NCBI RefSeq assembly: GCF_035920345.1
Contig: NZ_CP109149.1
Location: 9,982,001 to 10,046,000 of the forward strand
Direction: 5' to 3'
Source of the DNA: Nocardia vinacea
GTDB taxonomy: Bacteria > Actinomycetota > Actinomycetes > Mycobacteriales > Mycobacteriaceae
DNA length: 64,000 nt
Below are positions 7,972-16,668 of the stretch, piece by piece. Each line of letters opens with the position of its first letter. Positions within the stretch are counted from its first letter, which is position 1. The notes beneath the pieces are model-generated. The model searched no databases and was not told where the DNA came from. It was given only the letters and a program-made list of their open reading frames with translations. Made by a program: the position numbers and the translations under genes.

Positions 7972-9521
7972 GCAACCAATCACAGCGCCCACTACAGACC
8001 GAACGGACGACACAAGCCGCTACATCGGTATCAGACATTCCAGATCTGCAGGTCGCCGTGGTGGGAGCGGGTTTCGGTGGAATCGGCATGGGGGTGGCGC
8101 TACGGCGTGCGGGTATCGACCGGTTCGCGATCTTCGAGCAGGCCGACGACCCGGGCGGCGTTTGGCGCGACAACACCTACCCCAACTGCAATTGCGATGT
8201 TCCCGCTCACCTGTACTCGTATTCCTTTGCGCCCTACCGCAACCGGCGCACCAGGTATCCAGGACAGCCCGAGATCCTGAGCTATCTGCGGCGGGTCTTA
8301 CACGAGGAGGGGCTTTCGCCACACCTACGGCTGAACACCGCGATCCGCGAAGCCACCTACCTCGAAGACCAGGGACGATGGGAACTGATCACCCAGTCTG
8401 GACAGCACGTGCTGGCGGATGCCGTGGTTTTCGCCGTCGGGCAGCTGCACCGGCCATATATTCCCGATCTGCCGGGTCGAGCCGACTTCACGGGGGCGGC
8501 TTTCCACACCGCGCGCTGGGACCACAACCAGGACCTGTCCGGACGCGATGTCGCGGTGATCGGTACCGGATCCAGTGCCGCCCAGATCCTGCCGAGTCTT
8601 GCCGCGACCGCGCACCGCGTGCGCGTCTTCCAGCGAACACCACATTGGGTGCTGCCCAAACCCGCCAGCGACTTCGGGCCCATCACTCGCACGGCGCTGC
8701 GAATACCTGGTGCGCACCGCCTCTACCGGCACGGGCTCTACTACAGTGCCGATCTCGTGCTCGCACCGATCATGCGCCGCGGCTGGTCGGGACGCCCCGC
8801 CGAATGGGCAGCCCGCCGCTACCTACGGCGACACATCCCCGACCCAGCACTACGCGCCAAGCTCACCCCCGACTACCCGATCGGAGGAAAACGCATCATC
8901 CTCGACAGCGACTACTACCCGGCGCTAACCCAACCGAACGTCGAGCTGATCACCGCCCCGATCACGCGCTTGACCCACGAAGGTCTCGAGACCGCCGACA
9001 GTGCACACCACCACGCCGATATCGTGGTGTACGCCACCGGCTTCCGCGCTGCCGAGTTCCTCGTCCCGATCACCGTGCGCGGCCGAGCTGGAGTCGTACT
9101 GCACGAGCAATGGCGTTCGGGTGCGTCAGCGTTGCACGGGTTGGCAGTGCCGGGCTTCCCGAACTGCTACCTCGTTGCCGGACCGAACACCTTCAATCCC
9201 GCGGGCAGCAACCCGGCGATGAAGCAACGCCAAATCGACTACATCATGAAATGCCTGCGCTGGCGCAACGAGACCTGCGCGGCCGCAATCGAAGTCGACA
9301 ACACAGCGATGCACACCCACCAGCGGTGGATGCAACACGCCATCGCCGAAACCGTCTGGCCAGCCGCAGGGCCGAGCTGGTATAAGCACCCCAGCGGAGC
9401 CATCACCAACCCCTGGCCCGCCTCCACGCGCCGCTTCGACCAGATGCTGCGCCAACCGCCCGCTCAATCATTCCACGCGGTCTCGGCCGAGTCGATGACC
9501 GCAGAGGCCGATTTAGGCTAG
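7968..9521 (+). CDS. FAD-dependent Baeyer-Villiger-type monooxygenase
   Basis: This 517-residue two-dinucleotide-domain flavoprotein would use NADPH and oxygen to oxygenate a ketone or aldehyde. The FAD Rossmann motif is GAGFGGIG (about residue 30). The second, NADPH-binding motif is GTGSSAAQ (about 200). Between them FTGAAFHTARWD matches the Baeyer-Villiger fingerprint FxGxxxHxxxW(P/D). YATGF is the usual C-terminal ATG motif. GTG 7968 overlaps the GNAT stop. The protein has a short unstructured N-terminal extension of about 25 residues. A hydroxylating flavin monooxygenase is possible, but the fingerprint favours Baeyer-Villiger chemistry. Confidence 0.85.
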   Translation: MSNQSQRPLQTERTTQAATSVSDIPDLQVAVVGAGFGGIGMGVALRRAGIDRFAIFEQADDPGGVWRDNTYPNCNCDVPAHLYSYSFAPYRNRRTRYPGQPEILSYLRRVLHEEGLSPHLRLNTAIREATYLEDQGRWELITQSGQHVLADAVVFAVGQLHRPYIPDLPGRADFTGAAFHTARWDHNQDLSGRDVAVIGTGSSAAQILPSLAATAHRVRVFQRTPHWVLPKPASDFGPITRTALRIPGAHRLYRHGLYYSADLVLAPIMRRGWSGRPAEWAARRYLRRHIPDPALRAKLTPDYPIGGKRIILDSDYYPALTQPNVELITAPITRLTHEGLETADSAHHHADIVVYATGFRAAEFLVPITVRGRAGVVLHEQWRSGASALHGLAVPGFPNCYLVAGPNTFNPAGSNPAMKQRQIDYIMKCLRWRNETCAAAIEVDNTAMHTHQRWMQHAIAETVWPAAGPSWYKHPSGAITNPWPASTRRFDQMLRQPPAQSFHAVSAESMTAEADLG

Positions 9522-9674
9522 TTCCAGTCGATTTCGAGCACCGACAAGATCGTTGGACTGTCGGGTTTATTGCCACGGCGTGGCTGCACAGGCAATGTGA
9601 GCTGATCAATGTTCATTGCCGGGTAGTCGACGATGACGACAACCGGTAGTCGGGGAGGCGAGGGGTGTCGTTGA

Positions 9675-11036
9675 TCAGTCGACGAGGACGACTTGTCTTG
9701 TGCTAACTCGCATCTGCACGCCGTCGGGTACCGGTACCTGTGTCATCGACATCGAGATCGGCCGCTGCGTAGACGACGCCAGTCGCCACCGACCGGTGAT
9801 CGTCGCCAATGCGAGCGCGGTCTCGATCAACGCGAACTGCTCACCGATGCACCGGCGCGCACCAAGACCGAACGGGATGAACGTCTTGCGATTGTGATGC
9901 GGTGTGGTGTCCACCCAGCGGTCGGGACGGAACGCGCTCGGATCCTCATACAGCTTGTCGCTGCGATGAATGACATACGGGCTCACCGCGATCGCTGTCC
10001 CTGCTGGAAGCAATATGTCACCCAGTTTGGTGTCTGCCGTGACCTGTCGAGTCACCACCCAGGTAGGCGGGTACAGCCGAAGGGTTTCGGTGATGATCCT
10101 GTTGGTGAGTGGCAGCGAGGGAAGGTCTTCACGCGTCGCTGGGCGGCCACCCAGGACCGAGTCGATCTCCTCGTGCAACGAGTCCTGCACGTCGCGGTTA
10201 CGATCTAGCAGGTACAACGCCCAGGTGAGGCAGCCCGCAGTGGTCTCGGCGCCCCCCAAAAAGAACGTGAATACCTGGTCGATCAGCTCGGAGTCGGTGA
10301 ACTGTGCCCCATCCTGTACATCGCTGGCTTGCAGCAACGCCGACAAGAGATCACCACGGTCTTTTCGATCGGCGCGCCGTTCCGCAATGACGGATGCGGC
10401 GAGTTGCCGCACGCGGCGGTTGGTGGCGTCGTAGCGCCGATTGTCGGGGGTGGGGAGGCGATTGATGATGGGGGGCAGTGCTGCCCGCCGGAAAAGTCCG
10501 TGAGCGATCGCGCTCAGATCTGTGGCGAATTCGCGAATCTGTTGGTCGGACAGCGACGTTGAGAACATGGTCTCGGTCGCAATCCGGAAGGTCATCCCAG
10601 ACAGCTCGACGCCCAGATCGATGACCTGGCCGTCGTGCCATCCCTGCGCCGTGGTCTCGATCGACCGGGTCATGCTCGAGACATACGACGGGAGCCGTCC
10701 AGAGCCGAACGCCGGCTGGCAAAGGCGGCGCTGTCGACGGTGCATGTCGTGTGGACAACTCCCGAGTCCGTCGCCAGCGATCTCTCTGGCCCGAGCATAG
10801 AACGGCCCACCTTTGTCGTAGACCTTGTCATCAGCGAGGACCTGCGATGTCAGGTCCGCATCGGAGACGAAAACGACGGTGTCCGCCGCGAGCCGGATTC
10901 GGCACATCGGACCGTACTCGGGCAGTGCCGAGAGCAGTCCGAGGGGATTTCGCATCAGCGCCAAACCATGTCCGATCAATGGCAGACCACCCGGAACGAG
11001 AGGGATGCGGTCGAGATCTGACTTTTCCACGTTCAC
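9675..11036 (-). CDS. cytochrome P450
   Basis: This 453-residue P450 has every hallmark. The I-helix is FFLGGAETTAG (AGxET type, about 255), and ETLRLYP carries the ExxR charge pair. The haem-ligand loop is FGLGARRCIG, with Cys 396. The start is GTG 11036 with GAAGGGGG upstream. A hydrophobic Pro/Gly-rich N-terminus replaces a membrane anchor, so the enzyme is cytosolic and needs a ferredoxin or reductase supplied elsewhere. It converges on the Baeyer-Villiger gene, and the XRE/MmyB regulator lies directly upstream on the same strand. The CYP family cannot be assigned by eye. Confidence 0.92.
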   Translation of the reverse strand: MNVEKSDLDRIPLVPGGLPLIGHGLALMRNPLGLLSALPEYGPMCRIRLAADTVVFVSDADLTSQVLADDKVYDKGGPFYARAREIAGDGLGSCPHDMHRRQRRLCQPAFGSGRLPSYVSSMTRSIETTAQGWHDGQVIDLGVELSGMTFRIATETMFSTSLSDQQIREFATDLSAIAHGLFRRAALPPIINRLPTPDNRRYDATNRRVRQLAASVIAERRADRKDRGDLLSALLQASDVQDGAQFTDSELIDQVFTFFLGGAETTAGCLTWALYLLDRNRDVQDSLHEEIDSVLGGRPATREDLPSLPLTNRIITETLRLYPPTWVVTRQVTADTKLGDILLPAGTAIAVSPYVIHRSDKLYEDPSAFRPDRWVDTTPHHNRKTFIPFGLGARRCIGEQFALIETALALATITGRWRLASSTQRPISMSMTQVPVPDGVQMRVSTRQVVLVD

Positions 11037-11226
11037 AGGGGTCCCCCTTCATCAGCTGGCTACTTCCCAGATGAGCGGGCAATTCATTCGCCAGCGAGCA
11101 GAACAATCATTCAGGATGCTACCAACATTCGGATGTTCATAACATCCCAAAAGCCGTCTGGTGCCTGGACGGTGAGTGTCATGCGTTGTGCCGGTGCGCG
11201 TGTCGCCCACAGCCCGCCGGGGCTGA

Positions 11227-12069
11227 TCAGGACAGCGGCGGGCCAGCATATGGTCGTCGCATCGCCTGATGGATGAGGATGTCACGGTCAGGGCCAGGAA
11301 GTTCACTGACCTGAACGGACACCGAGAATGGCTCTTTGGTCACCGGATCCACCATGTGGCACAAATCGTCGGGCTCACGTCCATATGTGACCTGGATTCC
11401 GGCCCGCCAGCGAGCATTGAACTCGTCGCTGGCCCGGAGTCGCTCGAGCAAGTCGATGGACTGGGGAGAATCGCGGTAGCGACCTAGCCCCGCACGGACC
11501 AATGCGATAAGGCCGTTGGCCTCATACTCCCATTGCAGGGCAACGTCTTTGGCGGGTGGCCTGGCCATACCGGGCCGGAAATGCCACAGTGCGACATTGT
11601 GGCCTGCGGCGACGATATCGGGTTCTGCTCGGTAGAAATTTTCGTTGCCGACAAGGACATTCCACAAGGGGTCGGTGAAAACGCAAATGACACCGACCTG
11701 GTCGAAGAACCGCAGTGCGGCAAGGCGGTCCGGCGTGGTCACCCGTTCGCGCAACTCCTCAATCGGCGTCAGCTCGACGGGCGGTTCGGCGAGTTCCCGA
11801 GTGAAGCGGGCCTGCATCTCGTCAAGCCGGTAGCCGACGATGAGCTGGTCCAGCACACCGCGAAGTGGCACGAGCTTGTTGTTCTCGATCTGTTTGATGT
11901 AGGACTCGCTGACGCCGGTACGCGCTTCGGCGGACCGCCGAGTGTGCTTGCGGTGCTCACGCACCTTGCGCAACCAGTCACCCAACCTCGGCATCTCGGC
12001 TTTATCTGCTGTCTGGGCGCGGCCACGTCGTTGGGCGGCCATGGCGCGTCTTGCAGGAGTGGAGCTCAT
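11227..12069 (-). CDS. XRE-family regulator with MmyB-like ligand domain
   Basis: This 280-residue protein has an N-terminal helix-turn-helix (about 28-85; RTGVSESYIKQIE is the recognition helix region). The C-terminal domain (about 100-265) has the MmyB pattern FFDQVGVICVFTDPLWNVLVGN and a later LLERLRASDEFNARW. In this family the C-terminal domain binds a small ligand, possibly a fatty acid. The start is ATG 12069 with GGGGAGGA 5 bases upstream. It lies 190 bp upstream of the P450 on the same strand and probably controls it. Confidence 0.88.
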   Translation of the reverse strand: MSSTPARRAMAAQRRGRAQTADKAEMPRLGDWLRKVREHRKHTRRSAEARTGVSESYIKQIENNKLVPLRGVLDQLIVGYRLDEMQARFTRELAEPPVELTPIEELRERVTTPDRLAALRFFDQVGVICVFTDPLWNVLVGNENFYRAEPDIVAAGHNVALWHFRPGMARPPAKDVALQWEYEANGLIALVRAGLGRYRDSPQSIDLLERLRASDEFNARWRAGIQVTYGREPDDLCHMVDPVTKEPFSVSVQVSELPGPDRDILIHQAMRRPYAGPPLS

Positions 12070-12404
12070 GTTGTCCTCCCCGTACGTCTTGTCATCTCTG
12101 CCAGAAATTCCTCACCATCACCAGATGGCAGAAGGTCACCGCAGACTCCCCCAAGCGGCTTATTTCCTATCAGACCTAGATCAGTCCGGCAAATGCACAA
12201 TGCGCGCACGCGATTGCGAAAAAGTTGCCTTCAGCCGTCGACGCTTCGAGTCATTGACCGGGGCGGCGATCAAGCACGTTTCTCACCGTCGCACACCGAA
12301 CCGACGCTACGCTCGGCTAGTCCATCGTGCGCTATGGCGCGATCGTGTTCTCCCGCACCCACATGCGGTGCCGATACGCGGGGCGGCCACCACGGGCGAA
12401 AGGC

Positions 12405-12474
12405 GCCTATGGGCAAAGCTATTGCCAAATCCCCCGATCCGCGCTGGTCAGGACAGTCAAGCCTATGGGCAAAG
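12405..12474. repeat. 14-bp direct repeat, possible operator pair
   Basis: GCCTATGGGCAAAG occurs at 12405-12418 and again at 12461-12474, starts 56 bp apart. The first copy runs into a GGCAA-N5-TTGCC inverted repeat (12412-12426). The location between divergent XRE and TetR genes fits regulator binding, but no binding specificity is known. Confidence 0.4.
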
Positions 12475-12805
12475 AAATTGACTGGCAAAAACGCTGTCCC
12501 CTGAAGGGGTAGCACCGCAACCGCTTTCGAGGTTTTGATGGCGTAAGGACGAACGCCGATCTCGACGCGCACCACGTCGCGTGCGGCGCGATCCATTCTC
12601 GGTGCTCAGGGGAGGAACCATGCAATTGATCCAGGTTCTGCGAACATACCGGATCGTCGGTACGGGCGAGGTGAACGGCGCGAGTGACAACCATGCTCCC
12701 ACAGCCGGTCTCGTCGTCGTAGCCACCAGTGCGATGGGACTTCCGAAACCATTCGCACCTACGAATCCGGTATTGCCAGGGACGTCCGCAAGTGGTTTCG
12801 GGCGA

Positions 12806-12837
12806 GACACTTCGCAAGCGCCGGACTGCGAAGTGTC
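12806..12837. promoter_or_regulatory. 11-bp perfect inverted repeat (operator or hairpin)
   Basis: GACACTTCGCA and TGCGAAGTGTC are separated by 10 bases. There is no T-run on either side and no gene ends just before it, so an operator is as likely as a terminator. It lies 200 bp upstream of the TetR start. Confidence 0.4.
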
Positions 12838-13038
12838 GCGATCGTCCAACGGCAGTGCAATCGCGACCATCACGAGGGACGGAGAACCGTCATCGCATGA
12901 CGCCAGCGCATCGGTCAGCGGGCGGTTCCGGTGATCACGTCGACCGATCACGTCGGCCCACACCCTTCTAGCCCGAGAACAGCCCGAGATGCGCGACAAC
13001 CCAGGACCTCCCCATGCCCAATCGTTCGAGAGGAACCG

Positions 13039-13719
13039 ATGGAAGAAGCGACCACAAGTGTGCCTGGCCAGCTGGTCGGTTCGACATCGGTGAGCGCACG
13101 AAGCTCTCCGATCAGCTTGACCGCGCGAGCTGCCGGAGTGGCACGTCGAGCGGCAGAGACCCGCGAGCATTTCTTTCGTGCGGCGACCGAGTTGTTTCTC
13201 ACGCGCGGCTACGCCGAGACTTCGGTCAAAGACATCTGCAATGGCGCAGGCCATGGCTACAACGCATTCGTAGCTCACTTCGACTCCAAACAGCAGATCG
13301 GCCACGAGGTCGCGGAAAAGCTTGCGAGCCGCGGTGCCCAGCGAATTCAGCACGCGAGCCCACGCGACACCGACCACCTGATCACGATGTTGGCGAGGTG
13401 GGCGACGATCCTGGTGACCAGGCCCGCATGGGTGTGCCTGGAGCTGGCCCTCGCAGCCATTGATGACCCCAGCCGTGCCAAGGCCACCGCGCGCGTCAGC
13501 CTCCTGCGCGACGCCATTGGCGAACTGGTTGTCACCACCGCAGACAAGCCACGCGAGTCACGTGCCGATATCGACAACACGATGTCTTTCCTGGTGACGA
13601 CGGTTATAGGCACTGCCATCCAATACGCCAACGGCTTGGAGATAGCCGGCGAGACGATCGGCGAACACGTCCGACTAATTCTGGAAGCTGGTGGACTCAG
13701 CAGATCCGCGCCGAGATAG
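13039..13719 (+). CDS. TetR-family transcriptional regulator
   Basis: This 226-residue protein has a TetR helix-turn-helix at about 38-88: FFRAATELFLTRGYAETSVK, then DICNGAGHGYNAFVAHFDSK. The C-terminal helical ligand domain follows and belongs to no recognised subfamily. The start is ATG 13039, chosen because AGAGGA lies 5 bases upstream; a longer frame from 12931 is Pro/Arg-rich and unlikely. No obvious target gene is adjacent except through the repeats in the upstream intergenic region. Confidence 0.85.
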   Translation: MEEATTSVPGQLVGSTSVSARSSPISLTARAAGVARRAAETREHFFRAATELFLTRGYAETSVKDICNGAGHGYNAFVAHFDSKQQIGHEVAEKLASRGAQRIQHASPRDTDHLITMLARWATILVTRPAWVCLELALAAIDDPSRAKATARVSLLRDAIGELVVTTADKPRESRADIDNTMSFLVTTVIGTAIQYANGLEIAGETIGEHVRLILEAGGLSRSAPR

Positions 13720-13813
13720 ACCTCGTCGTCGACCTCAGCGAGGTTGCGATGCCATCCGATCACCGCCAGCGATCAGGCGTGTTAGAGGGCTGGCATGTCA
13801 TCGTCTTCCACCG

Positions 13814-14002
13814 CTACCCGATCGCCTCGGATTCGTCGACAACCACGAGATCGGATGTGCGGGTAGGAAACTCGTAACCCCGGTCGCTAACCGGTTTGAC
13901 GAGCACGCGGCCCGGGTCGCCGTCGACCGCCACGTCGGTGACCCGGAACCGCGACACACCGTTTTCGCCGAGTTTGACCAGGTCGCCTAGCTTGATCTCC
14001 AT
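13814..14002 (-). CDS. small beta-rich hypothetical protein
   Basis: This 62-residue protein begins MEIKLGDLVKLGENGVSRFR, alternating charged and hydrophobic residues like a small SH3- or KOW-like barrel. Codon use fits the host. It is divergent from the gene at 14051, with 48 bp between starts. No family is recognised. The ribosome-binding site is weak, so the gene is likely but not certain. Confidence 0.55.
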   Translation of the reverse strand: MEIKLGDLVKLGENGVSRFRVTDVAVDGDPGRVLVKPVSDRGYEFPTRTSDLVVVDESEAIG

Positions 14003-14050
14003 TTGCCGCAGCCTAGCTCGGGCGTCTGACTGGTTGGTACCGTCTCCGCC

Positions 14051-14356
14051 GTGGCCGCGTACCGTGAGTACCCCGACGATGAGCTGATGAGTCCGCAGCA
14101 GCGTGCCCTACTCCTCGAGGTGCTCACCGCACTCGACGCGGGCGAGACCGATGTCTACCGCGCTGTCGCGACTCGAATGACTCCACCTCCGCCGCCCGAA
14201 CATGTCGATTCTGTGCTGCGAATCCTCGATATCGAGGCAATCCGATACCGGCCGGGCGAGCCGGGCGCGGTGGTTCTCTCACGTATCCTGGACGCTCTGG
14301 AAGCCGCAGCGAACGGCGTCGAGTTCAAGCTTCCGCCGGACGACGACATCGACTAG
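14051..14356 (+). CDS. small hypothetical protein (101 aa)
   Basis: This 101-residue acidic helical protein has a PPPPP turn near residue 45. A GTG at 14051 lies 7 bases after TACCGT (14038-14043), which fits leaderless transcription; an alternative ATG lies at 14087. It ends 12 bp before the SOS box at 14368. No family is recognised. Confidence 0.6.
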   Translation: MAAYREYPDDELMSPQQRALLLEVLTALDAGETDVYRAVATRMTPPPPPEHVDSVLRILDIEAIRYRPGEPGAVVLSRILDALEAAANGVEFKLPPDDDID

Positions 14357-14365
14357 ACCAGACGG

Positions 14366-14371
14366 TATTGT
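14366..14371 (+). promoter_or_regulatory. -10 element of a leaderless promoter for the 14378 gene
   Basis: TATTGT at 14366-14371 ends 6 bases before the ATG at 14378. That spacing places the transcription start at or next to the ATG. No Shine-Dalgarno sequence precedes the ATG. The hexamer overlaps the LexA-type palindrome. Confidence 0.45.
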
Positions 14372-14391
14372 TCGAACATGGGTTCGAACAA
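14368..14391. promoter_or_regulatory. LexA (SOS) box over a start codon
   Basis: A perfect 10-bp inverted repeat, TTGTTCGAAC and GTTCGAACAA, has a 4-base centre (ATGG) that contains the start codon of the next gene. The core TCGAAC-N4-GTTCGA is the mycobacterial/actinobacterial LexA consensus. LexA bound here would cover both the -10 element and the start site, giving tight DNA-damage control. Confidence 0.7.
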
Positions 14392-14719
14392 CTTCGACGG
14401 GTGGTCCCCGCAGTACGAACTCGACGGTGTCCCGGTCGACCCGGACCGGCTCTATGAAGTCCGTGGCGGGTGCGCGGCACCGAGCCCCGTAGCGTGCCCA
14501 CGCGGTCACCGGCTCGGGCCATGGCGCGTGCTGGTGGGCTGGCAATCGTGCCGAACCGTCGGCGGGCATGGCACGCATACCTGTGTCGAGTGCGGCTACA
14601 CGATCTTTACCCCACCCATGCGGCCCGACTGCCGGCACCATGCATTCGACGAGCGGCTGATCCACGAGCCCGAAATAGACGGAACCGCACCGCAGGCTGG
14701 GCCGTCCAATGCTATATGA
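14378..14719 (+). CDS. small zinc-ribbon-like protein, probably SOS-controlled
   Basis: This 113-residue protein carries Cys/His pairs that look like a zinc-binding module: ACPRGHRLG, a later C, HTCVECGY and a final CRHH. ATG 14378 sits inside the LexA box and 6 bases after a TATTGT hexamer, which argues for leaderless expression. Its stop overlaps the next ATG (ATGA). The function is unknown; regulation by DNA damage is inferred from the operator. Confidence 0.7.
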   Translation: MGSNNFDGWSPQYELDGVPVDPDRLYEVRGGCAAPSPVACPRGHRLGPWRVLVGWQSCRTVGGHGTHTCVECGYTIFTPPMRPDCRHHAFDERLIHEPEIDGTAPQAGPSNAI

Positions 14720-14925
14720 CCACTGAGCCGAGTCGCCCACCCCGATACGAGCCACCACTGCAGCCCTACGTACCGCGCAGTGTCCGCGCCAGCGAGGAGG
14801 ACCTGCCCGCTTGGATCGAATACCTCCGGCGAGCGCAAGTTCTGGAACCCGACGAACCATTGGTCCGAAAGCGAGAAAGCCGCCCCCGGAACGCGGCTTC
14901 ACCCAGAGTGTGCGGACGCTCATGA
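14716..14925 (+). CDS. small hypothetical protein coupled to the zinc-ribbon gene
   Basis: This 69-residue protein starts at ATG 14716, overlapping the previous stop by ATGA, so translation is coupled. It has a Pro-rich N-terminus, a short acidic helix (SEEDLPAWIEYLRRAQVLEP) and a basic tail. No family is recognised. If real, it would share SOS control with its partner. Confidence 0.5.
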   Translation: MTTEPSRPPRYEPPLQPYVPRSVRASEEDLPAWIEYLRRAQVLEPDEPLVRKRESRPRNAASPRVCGRS

Positions 14926-14968
14926 ATTCGCGGTGCCGCACACGGCGCGGACCAAATTGGTCGAAGCG

Positions 14969-15370
14969 TTAGTCCCAGGAAGGGCGCTGCGCGAGCAGGT
15001 GAGGGAATTCGGTTTGCAGCACGCAAAATTCGTTGTCCCAGGGATCTCGCAGAACCCAGAAGTCGTAGCCGCGCTCTTGTTGGTGGTCCCACCGGGCTGC
15101 ACCGAGCGCCTCGAGGCGGCGAACCTCGGCCTCCACATCGTCGGTTTCGATGTCGATGTGTACCCGTTCCTTCGACACCTTGTCGTCGGAGGTCGCTTGC
15201 AGCAAGATCCGAATGTCGGAATCGGGCAGACTGAGACGCCGGTAGACACGGCGGCTGGCGGGGTTTACCAGTTCCTCGGTCGCGTCGAGGGCGCGTCCCC
15301 AGAACGCGACCGCTTGATCGAGATCGGTCACGTCGATGACGATGTGGCACAGTCGACTTCGATGGCTCAC
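14969..15370 (-). CDS. VOC-superfamily (glyoxalase/bleomycin-resistance-like) protein
   Basis: This 133-residue protein has one vicinal-oxygen-chelate fold unit pair: CHIVIDVTDLDQAVAFWGRA at the start, VHIDIETDDVEAEVRRLEALG in the middle and YDFWVLRDPWDNEFCVLQ at the end. Candidate metal ligands are the H of CHIV, the H of VHID and the E of NEFCV. GTG 15370 was chosen because the longer frame adds a basic, low-complexity leader. It could be a dioxygenase, isomerase or binding protein; the substrate is unknown. Confidence 0.8.
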   Translation of the reverse strand: MSHRSRLCHIVIDVTDLDQAVAFWGRALDATEELVNPASRRVYRRLSLPDSDIRILLQATSDDKVSKERVHIDIETDDVEAEVRRLEALGAARWDHQQERGYDFWVLRDPWDNEFCVLQTEFPHLLAQRPSWD

Positions 15371-15546
15371 GGCTCGAAGCGTAGCGGGTCCCGTGGTACC
15401 CGTCAGGCAGGACGCCACTGCTGGCCCGGGGTGGAGTGGGCACCTCGTCGCTGTCTTACGGCGCTGTCCGGACCGGCGAATTGGCGGTCGGAGGACGTGC
15501 CCTGATGTCGAAAGGACATTTGGGCGCGGGTCGGTCGTAGCCCGCT

Positions 15547-16629
15547 TCACGGCCGTTGTTCTGGTTGCCATGGCGATTGCACTGTTGGCTGGTCGGGGTG
15601 TCGGACCAGTTCGAGTAACGCCCAGACCTGCTCGAAGGTGAATGTTGGGCCTTCGACAACGAACTCGCGATTGCTGCCGCCGTACCGGGCGCCCGCCAAC
15701 TGGAGAAGATCGAAGACATGATCGAAATCATCCACGTCGGAAGCTTGGATATCGAAACGCTGTGCGCCGCGCGGCGCGGAACGTCTCGGCGTGCCGTTTC
15801 CGGTCGGCGGGGGCAGCGGTAATACCGCCGATCCCTGCCATTGGACGTGGACATCGCGCCCGAGCACCGCTTGTATAGCTGCGCGTAGGGCATCGGCGTA
15901 TTTCGGTATCGTCAGGCGCTGCGCCAACACTGCGTGCTGATGGGCTAATACGACAGTATCGGCTTCGAGCCGAACCACCGACACCCCCGACAGCAGTGCA
16001 TCCACAACGCCGCCACCGAACTCACGCGCCTTTGCCCGGATCACCGGCCACGCAGCCTCGATCCCGTCAACCTCGTCACCGGACGAGATTCGCGTGATCG
16101 ACGGCGGTTCCGATGGGACGGGCCGCGAATGTACTGAGTTGCGTGCGCTCTCGGCGTCTCGGAGCCGTCGCCGTTCCGAGACCAATTGTGCGGTCAGTTG
16201 CTTGCGTAGCTCAACAGGGACCGTAATGCCGTCTGGCGTCAACACCAGGTCAGACAGCAAGAATTCGTAGGGGACGAGGCTGTCTCCGATACACGGTGGC
16301 AGGTGCTGTACACGATGATTGACGTCATTGACCGTCTCGGTCGACCGGTGCTGATGCGGTGCGCCGACCATCAGCGTGACAGCGGCCTTCCACGGATCGA
16401 GCATCCAAACATGCTGCGCGCGCTCGGTGGCGTCGAGGATCACCCACGGGATCGGGCTGTCAGGATGCCAGAGCCATACATCGATAACACCACTGGCCTG
16501 GTAGTCGCGGTGGCGGTCGCGCAAGTCGGCATCGGTCAGCCGAGAGCTCTGCGCCTCGAGCACAACCTCACGACCGTCGGCGAACACGACACGAACATCG
16601 CAGCGCCGAGCACGGTCCGGCAGCCACAC
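15547..16629 (-). CDS. CoiA-like protein, C-terminal part (after in-frame amber codon)
   Basis: The reading frame continues the fragment at 16669-16986 past a TAG. From residue 10 it reads CDVRVVFADGREVVLEAQSS, then RDRHRDYQASGVIDVWLW. This matches the nuclease-like core of CoiA-type proteins (D...E.Q restriction-like motif). After residue about 190 a second region (WPVIRAKAREFGGGVVDALL, then VLAHQHAVLAQRLTIPKYAD and ALRAAIQAVLG) resembles the tau-specific C-terminal domain of actinobacterial DnaX. The 360-codon frame has a possible GTG start at 16629, but 13 further open codons lie between it and the amber stop. Expression would need readthrough or reinitiation. It is best regarded as the second half of one damaged or recoded gene. 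Confidence 0.65.
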   Translation of the reverse strand: MWLPDRARRCDVRVVFADGREVVLEAQSSRLTDADLRDRHRDYQASGVIDVWLWHPDSPIPWVILDATERAQHVWMLDPWKAAVTLMVGAPHQHRSTETVNDVNHRVQHLPPCIGDSLVPYEFLLSDLVLTPDGITVPVELRKQLTAQLVSERRRLRDAESARNSVHSRPVPSEPPSITRISSGDEVDGIEAAWPVIRAKAREFGGGVVDALLSGVSVVRLEADTVVLAHQHAVLAQRLTIPKYADALRAAIQAVLGRDVHVQWQGSAVLPLPPPTGNGTPRRSAPRGAQRFDIQASDVDDFDHVFDLLQLAGARYGGSNREFVVEGPTFTFEQVWALLELVRHPDQPTVQSPWQPEQRP

Positions 16630-16668
16630 CTCGTTGCCGACCTCGACTACACCCGGCTGTGTCCGTGC

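Larger units (their letters stand above)
12070..13038. other. non-coding stretch between divergent regulators
   Basis: No convincing gene is present. Open frames here have low third-position GC and no homology that I recognise. A 104-codon frame starting at ATG 12620 has a good AGGGGAGGA before it but unconvincing codon use. The stretch holds a 14-bp direct repeat (12405-12418 and 12461-12474), a GGCAA-N5-TTGCC inverted repeat within the first copy, and an 11-bp inverted repeat (12806-12837). These are candidate operators for the flanking TetR or XRE regulators. Confidence 0.5.

Noticed and set aside
9572-9602. Short dyads between the convergent monooxygenase and P450 genes
   Set aside because: Five- to six-base arms with long loops; too weak to call a terminator.
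12620-12934. 104-codon plus-strand frame with a strong AGGGGAGGA
   Set aside because: Low third-position GC, no domain, spans the 12806 dyad; the ribosome-binding site alone is not enough.
12463-13377. 304-codon minus-strand frame across the TetR start
   Set aside because: Cys/Arg-rich, no recognised motif, and it overlaps a well-supported TetR gene with a good ribosome-binding site; judged a shadow frame.
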